From: an uncultured Eubacteriales bacterium
Lineage (GTDB): Bacteria > Bacillota_A > Clostridia > Lachnospirales > Lachnospiraceae
Length of the DNA stretch: 40,505 bases
Direction: 5' to 3'
Assembly (NCBI GenBank): GCA_900321365.1
Contig: ONVT01000292.1
Coordinates: 1 to 40,505 of the forward strand
Part shown: piece by piece, positions 16,481-25,769 of the stretch
Layout of the letters: each line of letters begins with the position of its first letter
How positions within the stretch are numbered: position 1 is the stretch's first letter
Notes under the pieces: generated by a model
Seen by the model: only the letters and a program-made list of their open reading frames with translations
The model's database searches: none
What the model was told of the DNA's origin: nothing
Made by a program: the position numbers and the translations under genes

Positions 16481-17796
16481 GATTCCTCCTGCGCGGCATG
16501 AATGCCGGCGGTATATCCGCTCGACCATGCCCACTGGAGATTGTATCCGCCGCAGGGACCGTCGATATCAATCAGCTCCCCGGTCAGGTAGATTCCTTTC
16601 AGGTCCTCATTGTGGCATTCCAGCGTATCCGGGTTCAGCTCGGTCACTCTCACACCTCCCACGCAGACCTGCGTGCTGTCGAAGCCGCGAAGTCCGGAAG
16701 CATTCAGAGTGAATTCCTTCAGGACACAGGCCAGACTCCTGCCGGACTGAGCAGCTGATTCCAGCACTGCCGGAATCAGCCTGGAGGGAACCAGGCCTTC
16801 CAGGAGTTTCCCGTCTCCGGCATCAGGGAACTTCCCGCGAAGATCCGCGATCAGCTTCTCCAGATCCTCTACGGAGAAATCGGGAAGCAGGTCGAGGCTC
16901 AGGGTGACACTTCTGCCCTTGTGGAGGGCGCGTACAACGGACCGGCTCAGATTAAAGACAACAATTCCGGAAAGGTCGGACTGTGTAATCTGGATCTGGC
17001 CGCATTCTGAGGCAATCCTCTCTCCGTCTGCAAGAACCGTAACATGCGCGAAGGTTCTTGTGCCCGCTGCCTGAAACAGGGGATCTGATGAAGCCCCCCT
17101 CTCCCTGCCGGATCCTTCCTTCTTTCCAGAGCCGGGGATATAGGCTCTGGTATCCGGCGCCGGGAGGCTGCACATCACTGCGGTCAGTCCGGGAAGAATA
17201 TCCGTCACATCGAGTCCCAGCAGTCGGCAGAGCTCATAACCACTTCCGTTTGAACCGGTGGAAGGAACCGACCTGGAACCACAGCTGATGATGACGCTGT
17301 CCGCCTGGTAGGTCCAGGTTTTTGTCCGCACCATCCACCTGCAGGAGGAAAGATCGCCCGGGTCGTCGCTTTCATTTTTCTCGATCGCGACGACTTCTTC
17401 ACTGAACTTCATCTTCACGCCGAGGGAGCGCAGCGTGCGCAGGAGTATCCCGACGACGCTCCCGGACTGGCCGGTCACCGGGTAGACGCAGGTGCCGTGC
17501 TCAACAGATGTCAATAGTCCCTCCCCGTGGAAGAAATCCAGCGTATCCCGGACGGAAAACCGGCCGAAGACAGACTCCAGGAGCTTCTTCGCTTCCACTC
17601 TGTCAGAGGAATCATAAACCGAGAGGATCTCATCATTGAGGTTTGTCAGATTGCATCTCCCGTTTCCGGTCAGGAGCAGCTTTCTTCCGGGCTTCTCTCC
17701 CGCCTCCAGCAGGGTTGTCTTCGCGCCGCCGCGCGCGGATGCGATCGCCGCGAGCATGCCGGACGCTCCGCCTCCGATCACGATAACCTGTTTCAT
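16477..17796 (-). CDS. BaiN/HI0933-family flavoprotein
   Basis: About 439 residues. Starts MKQVIVIGGGASGMLAAIASARGG, a dinucleotide-binding motif, followed by LLEAGEKPGRKLLLTGNGRCNLTN, the signature of the HI0933-like (COG2081) family. The C-terminal block GVRVTELNPDTLEC and GLYLTGE-like GIYLTGELIDIDGPCGGYNLQWAWSSG is also diagnostic. Some members reduce bile-acid intermediates (BaiN), but most have no assigned substrate, so I give no gene symbol. AAAGGAGG lies ahead of the ATG at 17796, which rules out the upstream extension to 17901. Its stop overlaps the next flavoprotein by four bases. Confidence 0.9.
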   Translation of the reverse strand: MKQVIVIGGGASGMLAAIASARGGAKTTLLEAGEKPGRKLLLTGNGRCNLTNLNDEILSVYDSSDRVEAKKLLESVFGRFSVRDTLDFFHGEGLLTSVEHGTCVYPVTGQSGSVVGILLRTLRSLGVKMKFSEEVVAIEKNESDDPGDLSSCRWMVRTKTWTYQADSVIISCGSRSVPSTGSNGSGYELCRLLGLDVTDILPGLTAVMCSLPAPDTRAYIPGSGKKEGSGRERGASSDPLFQAAGTRTFAHVTVLADGERIASECGQIQITQSDLSGIVVFNLSRSVVRALHKGRSVTLSLDLLPDFSVEDLEKLIADLRGKFPDAGDGKLLEGLVPSRLIPAVLESAAQSGRSLACVLKEFTLNASGLRGFDSTQVCVGGVRVTELNPDTLECHNEDLKGIYLTGELIDIDGPCGGYNLQWAWSSGYTAGIHAAQEES

Positions 17797-17931
17797 GCTG
17801 CCTCCTTTCAATGCTTCGCCGCAGGGACTCACTCGACTCAGGTTCTGTTCAGAAACAGCCTGTGAATCCTGCCTGCCTTTTTCTCTGGCTGTACCTGACA
17901 AAAAAGATCAGGAACTGTACATAGCCTTTCT

Positions 17932-18585
17932 TCAGGCAATATAAAAATACATCGCGATAAAATGACAGATGCTCCCGCCCATGACAAACAGGTGGAAGAT
18001 TTCGTGGGTTCCGAAATACCTGTGTCTGGAGTTGAACGATTCCAGCTTCAGCGCGTAGATCACGCCGCCGATGGTATAGAGGATGCCTCCGGCGAGGAAC
18101 CAGTAAAACCCGGCCCGGGGAAGATCTCTGAGCAGTGCCGGAAAAGCCGTCACGCAGGCCCATCCCATAGCGATGTACAGGACCGAGGAGAACCATTTCG
18201 GGCAGGTAATCCAGAACACCTTGATCAGGATTCCGGCGATGGCGATGCTCCAGACCAGGATGCAGAGGTTTCTTCCGGTCGGCTGTCTGAGAACCAGCAC
18301 GCACACCGGCGTATACGTCCCCGCAATGAGCACGGAAATCGCGCAGTGGTCGATCTTCTGCAGGATACGGTTGACTTCCGGATTGATATCAAATGTGTGA
18401 AAAGTTGTGGATGCCGCGTACAGAAGGATCATGCTCAGCATGAAGATTACCATGCACAGAAGCTCCAGTTTGTTCTCATTCGCCGCCTTTACCAGCAGAG
18501 GGATCGATGCCGCGACCGCCATCAGAAGACCGATAAAATGTGTAATCGCGCTTCCGGGTTCCCTGATTGAATCCAGTATCCTCAT
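17932..18585 (-). CDS. Hemolysin III-family (PAQR-like) membrane protein
   Basis: 217 residues with seven likely transmembrane segments. Family marks are the N-terminal REPGSAITHFIGLLMA, STTFHTF after the second span, DHCAISVLIAGTYTP, and the C-terminal HEIFHLFVMGGSICHF histidine pair. These His/Asp residues correspond to the metal-binding set of PAQR-type hydrolases. Despite the historical name, a haemolytic role is not established for most members. It has its own strong candidate promoter, overlapping the end of the upstream ynbB-like gene, and a leader of about 70 bases with a small hairpin. GGGAGGGG precedes the ATG. Confidence 0.92.
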   Translation of the reverse strand: MRILDSIREPGSAITHFIGLLMAVAASIPLLVKAANENKLELLCMVIFMLSMILLYAASTTFHTFDINPEVNRILQKIDHCAISVLIAGTYTPVCVLVLRQPTGRNLCILVWSIAIAGILIKVFWITCPKWFSSVLYIAMGWACVTAFPALLRDLPRAGFYWFLAGGILYTIGGVIYALKLESFNSRHRYFGTHEIFHLFVMGGSICHFIAMYFYIA

Positions 18586-18629
18586 GTTGACTGCCCCTCC
18601 CTGTCACACGGATTCTTCCGTTTTCGGAT

Positions 18630-18646
18630 GTAGTTTTAATAACTAC
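18630..18646 (-). other. Leader hairpin of the hemolysin III-like gene
   Basis: GTAGTT / AACTAC, a perfect 6-bp stem with a five-base AT loop, in the predicted 5' leader. Further short complementary CGGA/TCCG segments follow towards the ribosome binding site. No known riboswitch class is recognised. Confidence 0.35.
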
Positions 18647-18660
18647 GTGTTCCAGTTTGG

Positions 18661-18689
18661 ATTATACAGGAACCCGGCGGTTATTTCAA
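18661..18689 (-). promoter_or_regulatory. Strong sigma-A promoter for the hemolysin III-like gene
   Basis: Minus strand: -35 TTGAAA (18689-18684), exactly 17 bases, -10 TATAAT (18666-18661). The -35 hexamer overlaps the last Leu-Lys codons of the upstream gene. This is one of the clearest consensus promoters in the window. Confidence 0.75.
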
Positions 18690-20009
18690 GTCCAGCAGTC
18701 CTTTGTCGATCAGGCTCTGCGCAGCCTTCAGGATTCCGAATTTCGCGTGCTCCCAGGTCAGTCCTCCCTGGAAATACGCGGCGTAGGGCTCATGGAGCGG
18801 GCCGTCTGCGGACAGCTCGATGGAGGATCCCTGGATAAAAGCGCCTGCCGCCATGATCACATCGCTGTCGTAGCCAGGCATCGCCCATGGCCGGGGCAGC
18901 ACATAAGAATCCACCGGCGCGGCAGACTGAATCCCCTCGCAGAAGGCGATCAGGCCGTCACCGGATCCGAATTCGACAGCCTGTATGATATCATGCCTGG
19001 GCTCAGAGCCGCCGGGAATACAGTGAAATCCGAACCGCTCGAACAGATTCGCCGCAAAGACAGCTCCCTTCAGGGCAGCCGCCGTCACTGCCGGGGCCAG
19101 AAAGAGCCCCTGATAGAACGCGCGGTTGACCTGAAGGCTGGCTCCCACCTCCCGTCCCAGGCCCGGGGAGGTCAGACGGACTGCACAGTTTTCGATGCAC
19201 TCCGAAGTCCCTGCGATATAGCCGCCCATCGGAGCAAGGCCTCCGCCCGGATTCTTGATCAGAGACCCCACCGTCATGTCTGCGCCAAAATCAGAGGGCT
19301 CCACACGGTCGACAAATTCCCCGTAGCAGTTGTCCACCATCACCAGGACATCCGGCCGGATCTCCTTCACCATATGGATCGCCTCGCCGATCTGGTCAAC
19401 ACTCAGCGACGGCCTGGTCAGGTATCCCTTGGAGCGCTGGATCGCGACAAGACGTGTCGGGCCTGTAAGGGCGTCCCGGATCGATTCAAAGTCAAAGCTG
19501 CCGTCCTCCTTCAGTTCCACCTGGCGGTAACGGATTCCGTACTCGGCAAGGCTTCCCCGGGAAGGACGGATCCCGATCACTTCTTCCAGGGTATCATATG
19601 GTTTTCCGCTGATGGAGACCATCTCATCGCCCGGGCGCAGGTTCGAAGACAGGGCGAGAGAAAGCGCGTGGGTCCCGCAGGTGATCTGGGAGCGAACCAG
19701 GGCGTCGGGGGTATGGAAAACGTCTGCATAGACCTTCTCAAGCACATCCCTTCCGGCATCGCTGTACCCGTATCCGGTCGACCCGTTGAAATAATCGATG
19801 CTCACACGGTTTTTCTGCATGGCGCCGAGAACCTTCAGCTGGTTGACCTGTGCGGTCTCATCGATCCCGGCAAACCTGTTCTTCAGTCCGTCCAGGATTT
19901 CTTCCCCCGTCTTCCACAGGGCGGGGGAGACCCCCATCCTTTCATAGAAGCACTCTGCTGTCATCTCTTGCCGTATCCTGATTATTTCCTGCTCAAAATT
20001 TTGTTTCAT
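18681..20009 (-). CDS. YnbB-like PLP enzyme (methionine gamma-lyase family)
   Basis: 442 residues of the Cys/Met-metabolism PLP-dependent fold, matching proteins annotated as aluminium resistance protein or methionine gamma-lyase family (YnbB). The PLP lysine is most likely K252 in GSLIKNPGGGLAPMGGYIAG, with the upstream VLVMVDNCYGEF aspartate that contacts the cofactor. The N-terminal FNGSTGYGYSDAGRD and SGTHALS-like CGTHALSLAL segments fit this family. The actual substrate is not known from sequence. GAGAGGG lies before the ATG. It follows miaA, as in many Firmicutes, but the hfq gene often found between them is missing here. Confidence 0.9.
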   Translation of the reverse strand: MKQNFEQEIIRIRQEMTAECFYERMGVSPALWKTGEEILDGLKNRFAGIDETAQVNQLKVLGAMQKNRVSIDYFNGSTGYGYSDAGRDVLEKVYADVFHTPDALVRSQITCGTHALSLALSSNLRPGDEMVSISGKPYDTLEEVIGIRPSRGSLAEYGIRYRQVELKEDGSFDFESIRDALTGPTRLVAIQRSKGYLTRPSLSVDQIGEAIHMVKEIRPDVLVMVDNCYGEFVDRVEPSDFGADMTVGSLIKNPGGGLAPMGGYIAGTSECIENCAVRLTSPGLGREVGASLQVNRAFYQGLFLAPAVTAAALKGAVFAANLFERFGFHCIPGGSEPRHDIIQAVEFGSGDGLIAFCEGIQSAAPVDSYVLPRPWAMPGYDSDVIMAAGAFIQGSSIELSADGPLHEPYAAYFQGGLTWEHAKFGILKAAQSLIDKGLLDLK

Positions 20010-20078
20010 TCTGCCCTCTCAATTGCACTTATCAGCTCATCATAGATGTTGATTATCCGATACCTTTCCCAGATGATC

Positions 20079-21044
20079 TCACAGCGTTTTCTGCGTGAGT
20101 GCCTTATCCAGAATCCCTCGTTCTGAGAGAATCCGCAGCATCGCATCGAGGATCCTGTCATCGTCCCCGCCGTATTCGTCCCGGTCAATCCAGGTGACTT
20201 CTCTTTCCCGGCGGAACCATGTGAGCTGACGTTTTGCGAAATGCCTGGTGTTCCGCTTGATGAGCCTGACACACTCTTCATACGGGATCTCACCGGAAAG
20301 ATACCGGAGCATCTCGGCATAGCCAAGCCCCTTCATCGAGGTCATTTCCGGGGTCATCCCCATCTCCCTGAGCTTTCTGACTTCTTCCTCCAGACCGTCC
20401 TCCAGCATCTGGTCCACACGGCGGTTAATCCTGTCATAAACTTTTTCCCTGTCCTGTGTCAGTACAAAATAGCAAAACCGCCAGGGAGATTTTCTCGAGC
20501 GCTCCCTGAGGTTGTGTTCTGAGATTTTCCCTCCGGTCTGGTGGAGGAATTCAAGGGCGCGGATCGTGCGCCGCACGTTGTTCGGATGGATCGCGGCGGC
20601 CGATTCCGGATCCGCCTTTTCAAGCATGGCGTGGAGGGAAGAGGGGTCTGATATGGATTCCAGCATCCTGCGGAAGGAGTCGTCCCCGTCATTTTCGGTG
20701 AAATCAATATCATACACAACGGACTGGATATAGAAGCCGGTTCCCCCGACAAGGACCGGGATCTTCCCGCGCCTGGTGATGTCTTCGGCGGCCTCTTTCG
20801 CGAGCTTCTGAAACTGCACGACGTCGAACGGCTGCGAAGGATCCAGGACGTCGATCAGGTGATGCCTCACCCCGCACATTTCATCGGGAGTGATCTTCGC
20901 GGAGCCGATGTCCATCCCCCGGTAAACCTGCATGGAATCGGCGGAAATGATCTCACCCCCGATCTTCTTTGCCAGCCGGATCGAGAGCTTCGTCTTCCCG
21001 ACAGCGGTCGGCCCGGCCAGGATAACCAGTTTTTTTTCTTCCAT
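20079..21044 (-). CDS. miaA: tRNA dimethylallyltransferase MiaA
   Basis: Adds a dimethylallyl group to N6 of adenosine-37 in tRNAs that read codons beginning with U. The P-loop GPTAVGKTKLS is at the N-terminus, followed by ISADSMQVYRGMDIGSAK, HHLIDVLDP and VLVGGTGFYIQ; the C-terminal RNTRHFAKRQLTWFRRE block binds tRNA. About 321 residues, normal. The ATG at 21044, preceded by GAGGA, puts the P-loop at the usual place, whereas a longer frame to 21179 would overlap mutL. MiaB, which thiomethylates the product, is encoded three genes upstream. Confidence 0.96.
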   Translation of the reverse strand: MEEKKLVILAGPTAVGKTKLSIRLAKKIGGEIISADSMQVYRGMDIGSAKITPDEMCGVRHHLIDVLDPSQPFDVVQFQKLAKEAAEDITRRGKIPVLVGGTGFYIQSVVYDIDFTENDGDDSFRRMLESISDPSSLHAMLEKADPESAAAIHPNNVRRTIRALEFLHQTGGKISEHNLRERSRKSPWRFCYFVLTQDREKVYDRINRRVDQMLEDGLEEEVRKLREMGMTPEMTSMKGLGYAEMLRYLSGEIPYEECVRLIKRNTRHFAKRQLTWFRREREVTWIDRDEYGGDDDRILDAMLRILSERGILDKALTQKTL

Positions 21045-21072
21045 TTCAATCCTCAAAACAGTCATGAGAAAG

Positions 21073-22992
21073 CTACACGATCCGGTGGAACTTCTTCTCA
21101 ATCTCCGCCTTTGACAGGGCGAGGATGGTCGGGCGGCCGTGCGGGCAGTTATAGGGATTGTCCAGCGTGAGCAGTTCACCGATCAGTTCATCCGCCTCCC
21201 GGGGGCTCAGCCTGGTATTTCCCTTGACGGCCGCCTTACAGGCCATCGTCGCGACACGCATGGTGATGGTCTCGATGGATGTCTTTCCGGTGTCGGCGGA
21301 AAGACTGTCGAGCATCTCCATGAAATACTGCTGCTCTGTCAGACCGAAGAGATCCTGCGGAACGGCAGAAATCATGTAATCGTGCCCGCCGAAGTGTTCG
21401 ATCTCAAAGCCGATCTGCTCAAATGCCTCCAGGTTTTCCTTCAGGAGCGCCTCCTCTGTCAACGAGAGCGATACGACCAGGGAGGGCCGGAGCATCTGGG
21501 ACACGGCCTCTTTTTTCCGGTATTTCTCCATCAGTCTCTCAAACAGCACCTTCTCATGGGCAGCGTGCTGATCGATGATGTAACAGCTATCCCGATACTC
21601 GATGATCCAGTATGTCTCAAAGAGCTGGCCGATGAGGCGGTGCTCCTTCCTTGCTTCCTGAGAGAGAAAATGACTGCCTGCGGCAGGGGTTTCACCGACA
21701 CTCTCTCCCGCCCATGCTCCATAACTTTCGTCCGTATCCAGGCCCGTGGCCTGCATGTCAGCTCTGCCCGGGGCATCGCCGGAAGATAAACTGCCCGTAG
21801 GGTATTTTTTTTCATAGGGAGAGTTCCCCTGGCCGGTGCCGCTTAAGTACCCGCCCTGCGACAGGTGCTCTCTTCTGAGTGTCTCGAAGGGTTCCGGCAC
21901 GTCCTTTTCCTTCTCCGCCTCAAGGGCTCTCTGGCGGGCAAGCCTTCTCTGTGCTTCCACGGCGGAAGACGGCTGGAAGGTGGTATCGACGATCAGGTCC
22001 GCCTGGCCAAGCGTCTGCTTCACTGCCGTTTTCACAAAGTCAAACACTGCCGGTCCGTCACTGAATCTCACCTGCGCTTTGGCGGGATGGACGTTCACGT
22101 CCACCCGGCTGCCCGGCAGGGTGAGGGACAGAATCACGAAGGGGAATCTGTGCTGCATCAGGAAGGTCTCATAGCCCTCTTCCACCGCTTTCGAGAGGAT
22201 GTTGTTGTAAATGAGCCTGCCGTTCACATAGAAAATCTCATTCGAGCGGTTTGAGCGGCTGATCGACGGCTTCCCGATCCAGCCGGTCAGTGCAAGGCCA
22301 TACTCCTCCTCTTTGTGCGAGACTTCGATCATGTTTACGCGGACCTCCCGTCCGAAGACCGCGTTGATGACATCCGCCTGGCTCCCGTAACCGGAGGTGG
22401 AGAGCCTCGTTGTATTGTTCACCATGAATTTGACACAGATCCCGGGATGTGACAGTGCCATGCGGCTTACATAGTCGCTGATATAGCCCGCCTCGGTCTG
22501 GGCACTCTTCAGGAACTTCTTTCTCGCCGGGGTATTGTAGAACAGATCCCGCACGATGAAGGTGCTGCCCCCGGGCGCGCCGACCTCCTCGAACAGTTTC
22601 TCTGTTCCCCCTTCGATCTTATACCGGATTCCTGTAAGGTTCTCGCGGACTTTCGTGATCACCTCCATCCGGCTCACGGCGCTGATGCTGGAGAGCGCCT
22701 CTCCCCTGAACCCGAAGGAATGAATCCGGGCAAGATCATCCACCACTGTTATCTTGGAGGTTGCGTGGCGAAGGAACGCGTTCCTCACCTGTGAGGGGTC
22801 GATCCCCTCCCCGTTGTCCGTCACGCGGATCATGGAGATCCCGCCGTCGCGGATCTCCACCGTAATGGCAGAGGCACCGGAGTCAAGCGCATTTTCACAC
22901 AGCTCCTTCACGATGGAGCAGGGGCGCTCCACCACCTCTCCCGCAGCGATCTTGTCGATGGTTGTCTGTTCCAGTACGCGGATCTCTCTCAT
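21073..22992 (-). CDS. mutL: DNA mismatch repair protein MutL
   Basis: Couples MutS mismatch recognition to strand incision. N-terminal GHKL ATPase: DKIAAGEVVERP, DNGEGID, TSKI and the GFRGEALSSISAV lid. The C-terminal dimerisation/endonuclease domain carries the nuclease signature DQHAAHEKVLFE and the CPHGRPT metal motif, so this is an endonuclease-type MutL, as expected without MutH. A variable linker lies between. I favour the ATG at 22992, giving MREIRVLEQ: the GAGGA sequence is correctly spaced for it, whereas it abuts the upstream ATG at 23001. Two bases separate that upstream ATG from the mutS stop. Confidence 0.96.
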   Translation of the reverse strand: MREIRVLEQTTIDKIAAGEVVERPCSIVKELCENALDSGASAITVEIRDGGISMIRVTDNGEGIDPSQVRNAFLRHATSKITVVDDLARIHSFGFRGEALSSISAVSRMEVITKVRENLTGIRYKIEGGTEKLFEEVGAPGGSTFIVRDLFYNTPARKKFLKSAQTEAGYISDYVSRMALSHPGICVKFMVNNTTRLSTSGYGSQADVINAVFGREVRVNMIEVSHKEEEYGLALTGWIGKPSISRSNRSNEIFYVNGRLIYNNILSKAVEEGYETFLMQHRFPFVILSLTLPGSRVDVNVHPAKAQVRFSDGPAVFDFVKTAVKQTLGQADLIVDTTFQPSSAVEAQRRLARQRALEAEKEKDVPEPFETLRREHLSQGGYLSGTGQGNSPYEKKYPTGSLSSGDAPGRADMQATGLDTDESYGAWAGESVGETPAAGSHFLSQEARKEHRLIGQLFETYWIIEYRDSCYIIDQHAAHEKVLFERLMEKYRKKEAVSQMLRPSLVVSLSLTEEALLKENLEAFEQIGFEIEHFGGHDYMISAVPQDLFGLTEQQYFMEMLDSLSADTGKTSIETITMRVATMACKAAVKGNTRLSPREADELIGELLTLDNPYNCPHGRPTILALSKAEIEKKFHRIV

Positions 22993-23003
22993 GTCTGTCA
23001 TCC

Positions 23004-25676
23004 TCAGGGCTGCCAGCGGTTCTTCAGTCTGTTCTGCAGCTCATACAGTGTGTTCATCGCTTCAATCGGCGTCATCGCGGTGACGTCGACCTCTCTGAGC
23101 TCGCGCAGGATATCCTCGTCCGAAACGGTATCGAAGAAGGACATCTGGTGAAGGTCGACTTCGTCAGCCCTGCGCCTCTTTGGTTTTTTCTCCTGACTTT
23201 TCTCAGGCTCGGCCGCCGCCGTCTCCGTGATGTCGTGTTCACTCAGTTCCTGTGCCAGGACCTTTGCCCGCTCGATGACCGAATCGGGGACGCCCGCCAG
23301 CTTTGCCACCTGGATGCCATAGCTGCGGTCCGCGCCGCCCTTCACGATCTTGCGGAGGAACACGATGTCGTCTCCTTTCTCACGGACCGCGATACAGTAA
23401 TTGTTGACGCCGGGAATTTTCCCCTCAAGCTCCGTGAGCTCATGGTAGTGCGTGGCAAAGAGTGTTTTCGCCCCGATCAGTTTCGTGTCCGCGATGTGCT
23501 CCACAACCGCCCATGCAATAGAGAGCCCGTCATAGGTGGAGGTTCCCCTGCCGATCTCGTCAAGGATCAGGAGCGATTTTCTTGTCGCCTGCCTTAAGAT
23601 GAGCGCGACCTCGCTCATTTCCACCATAAAGGTAGACTGGCCGCTCGCAAGGTCGTCCGAGGCGCCGACCCTGGTAAAGATCCGGTCCACCAGGGAGATG
23701 TTCGCGCTGGACGCAGGGACAAATGACCCGATCTGCGCCATGAGGACAATCAGTGCGCTCTGGCGCATGTAGGTGGACTTGCCGGCCATATTCGGTCCAG
23801 TGATGATGCTGACGCGCCGGCTCTTATTGTCCAGAAGTGTGTCATTCGGAACGAAGAGGGTGTCTCCTCCCATCTGCTCCACCACCGGATGCCGTCCGTC
23901 TTTGATGTCGATCAGGCCCTTCTCGTTGATCTTCGGGCGGACATAACGGTTCTGCTCCGCGACGCAGGCGAGCGACGCAAGCGCATCCACCATGGCGATT
24001 GCGCGCGCGGTCTTCTGGATGCGGGGCGTATGGTGCGCGATTTCTTCCCGGATCTGGACAAACAGCTCATATTCGAGCGTGTTCAGCCGGTCGGACGCGC
24101 CGAGGATCGTTTCCTCCAGCTCCTTCAGCTGCGGAGTGATATAACGCTCGGCATTGACAAGCGTCTGCTTGCGCATATAGTCTTCCGGGACCTTGTCACG
24201 GAAGCTGTTAGGGATCTCCAGGTAATAGCCGAAGACCTTGTTGAACTTCAGCTTCATCTTCGTGATCCCGGTACGCTCCTTCTCCTTCATCTCAATATCG
24301 GCAAGCCAGCTCTTTCCGTCCCTGGCCGCCGCCCTCAGCCGGTCCACCTCCTCGTGGTATCCGTCCCGGATGAACCCCGCCTCCCGGATTATCATGGGCG
24401 GGTCATCGATGATGGAGCGGGTGATGAGATCACAGATATCCTGCAGTTCATCAATCTCTTCCGTGAGTGTCTGGAGGAGGGACGCAGGAAACTCGCCCAG
24501 TGCCCTGCGGATGGCCGGGATCATCTCCAGCGATGTGCGGAAGGCAATCAGGTCACGGGGATTCGCGGTATGGTAGGCGATTCTGGAGATCAGACGCTCC
24601 AGGTCATAGACAGGCTGGAGGTATTCCCGGATCTCCTCCCTCGTGATGGCGTTCTGGCACATCTGGGAAACTGCTTCCAGCCTCAGTTCGATCTGTTCCC
24701 TGTCGATCAGAGGCTGCTCCAGGAATGAGCGCAGCATACGGGCGCCCATTGCCGTCTTTGTCTTGTCAAGCACCCACAGCAGGGATCCCCTTCTCGCTTT
24801 CTCGCGCATCGTTTCCGTCAGCTCCAGGTTTCTCCTTGTGAAGGAATCCAGAACCATGTATTTGCCGATGGTATAGGGCGTGATCTGCGTGAGGTTCCCA
24901 AGCTCGGATTTCTGCGTCTCCCGAAGGTATCTGAGGACCGCGCCGGATGCGATGGACGCGCACTCCATGTCGTCCAGCCCGAGCCCCTTCAGGGACTGGA
25001 CATGAAAATGCTCCAGGATCTCCTGCCTGCAGCCATCCGCGTCAAACCAGGAGGAATCCAGCGGGAAGATGATCGCCCCCGCAGTGTGCCGGATCTCATC
25101 CAGGTCAAAGCCCGACATCTCCAGGGCCTCATTGCAGATGATCTCCGCGGGATTGTACGTAAGGATCTCATCCTTCAGCCGCCTTCTGGAATCCGCCTCT
25201 GTCACGAGAAATGTGCCCGTCGTGATGTCCACCGAGGCGATGCCGAACTTGCCGGACAGGCAGAAAACGCTCATGAGGTAGTTGTTTTTTCCCGCGTCCA
25301 GCGCAGAGGTGTCGAGGTTTGTTCCGGGCGTCGCGATCCGCACAACCTCCCGTCTTACCAGGCCTTTTGCCTGCTTAGGATCCTCCACCTGCTCGCAGAT
25401 CGCGACCTTGTGCCCGTATTCCACAAGCCGGTTCAGGTATCCGTCCACGGCATGAAAAGGAACGCCACACATGGGCGCTCTCTCATCCAGACCGCATTCC
25501 TTCCCGGTAAGCGTGAGTTCAAGCTCCCGTGACACCTGCACGGCGTCATCAAAGAACATCTCATAAAAATCGCCGAGGCGGTAAAACAGGATGCAGTCCG
25601 CATACTGTTTCTTCGTCTCGACATACAGTTTCATCATCGGCGACAGTCTGCCGACGTCGACTTCATCCAGAAGCAT
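23004..25676 (-). CDS. mutS: DNA mismatch repair protein MutS
   Basis: 890 residues, standard MutS1. The mismatch-binding FYE motif is present near the N-terminus (LGDFYEMFFDDA). Connector, lever and clamp domains follow. The ABC-type ATPase domain has Walker A TGPNMAGKST near residue 626, a LASGQSTFMVEM signature region and Walker B SLLILDEIGRGTSTYDG. The C-terminal tail (about 800-890) is Lys/Glu-rich and ends in a short helical segment that usually promotes dimer or tetramer contacts. AAGGAAAG precedes the ATG. Followed immediately by mutL. Confidence 0.98.
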   Translation of the reverse strand: MLLDEVDVGRLSPMMKLYVETKKQYADCILFYRLGDFYEMFFDDAVQVSRELELTLTGKECGLDERAPMCGVPFHAVDGYLNRLVEYGHKVAICEQVEDPKQAKGLVRREVVRIATPGTNLDTSALDAGKNNYLMSVFCLSGKFGIASVDITTGTFLVTEADSRRRLKDEILTYNPAEIICNEALEMSGFDLDEIRHTAGAIIFPLDSSWFDADGCRQEILEHFHVQSLKGLGLDDMECASIASGAVLRYLRETQKSELGNLTQITPYTIGKYMVLDSFTRRNLELTETMREKARRGSLLWVLDKTKTAMGARMLRSFLEQPLIDREQIELRLEAVSQMCQNAITREEIREYLQPVYDLERLISRIAYHTANPRDLIAFRTSLEMIPAIRRALGEFPASLLQTLTEEIDELQDICDLITRSIIDDPPMIIREAGFIRDGYHEEVDRLRAAARDGKSWLADIEMKEKERTGITKMKLKFNKVFGYYLEIPNSFRDKVPEDYMRKQTLVNAERYITPQLKELEETILGASDRLNTLEYELFVQIREEIAHHTPRIQKTARAIAMVDALASLACVAEQNRYVRPKINEKGLIDIKDGRHPVVEQMGGDTLFVPNDTLLDNKSRRVSIITGPNMAGKSTYMRQSALIVLMAQIGSFVPASSANISLVDRIFTRVGASDDLASGQSTFMVEMSEVALILRQATRKSLLILDEIGRGTSTYDGLSIAWAVVEHIADTKLIGAKTLFATHYHELTELEGKIPGVNNYCIAVREKGDDIVFLRKIVKGGADRSYGIQVAKLAGVPDSVIERAKVLAQELSEHDITETAAAEPEKSQEKKPKRRRADEVDLHQMSFFDTVSDEDILRELREVDVTAMTPIEAMNTLYELQNRLKNRWQP

Positions 25677-25769
25677 GGTATCTTTCCTTCAAAACCTTGT
25701 CGCAAGCACGGACGCAATTGAGCCGGCGCGGAATTGGTTTATACACCGAAAGCCGGTCAATGCAGGATT

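Noticed and set aside
17890..17925. Sequence AGGAACTGTACATA shared with repeat copy A
   Set aside because: A 14-base match is expected by chance in 40 kb on two strands, and the surrounding loop and stem differ.
18657..20045. Long open frame on the plus strand opposite the ynbB-like gene
   Set aside because: It mirrors a clear PLP-enzyme gene, has no family resemblance, and arises from codon bias in GC-rich DNA.
20006..20326. Minus-strand frame ending in an ATGA overlap with the ynbB-like gene
   Set aside because: Most of it lies out of frame inside miaA. The tail beyond miaA looks chance-like, although its junction resembles coupling.
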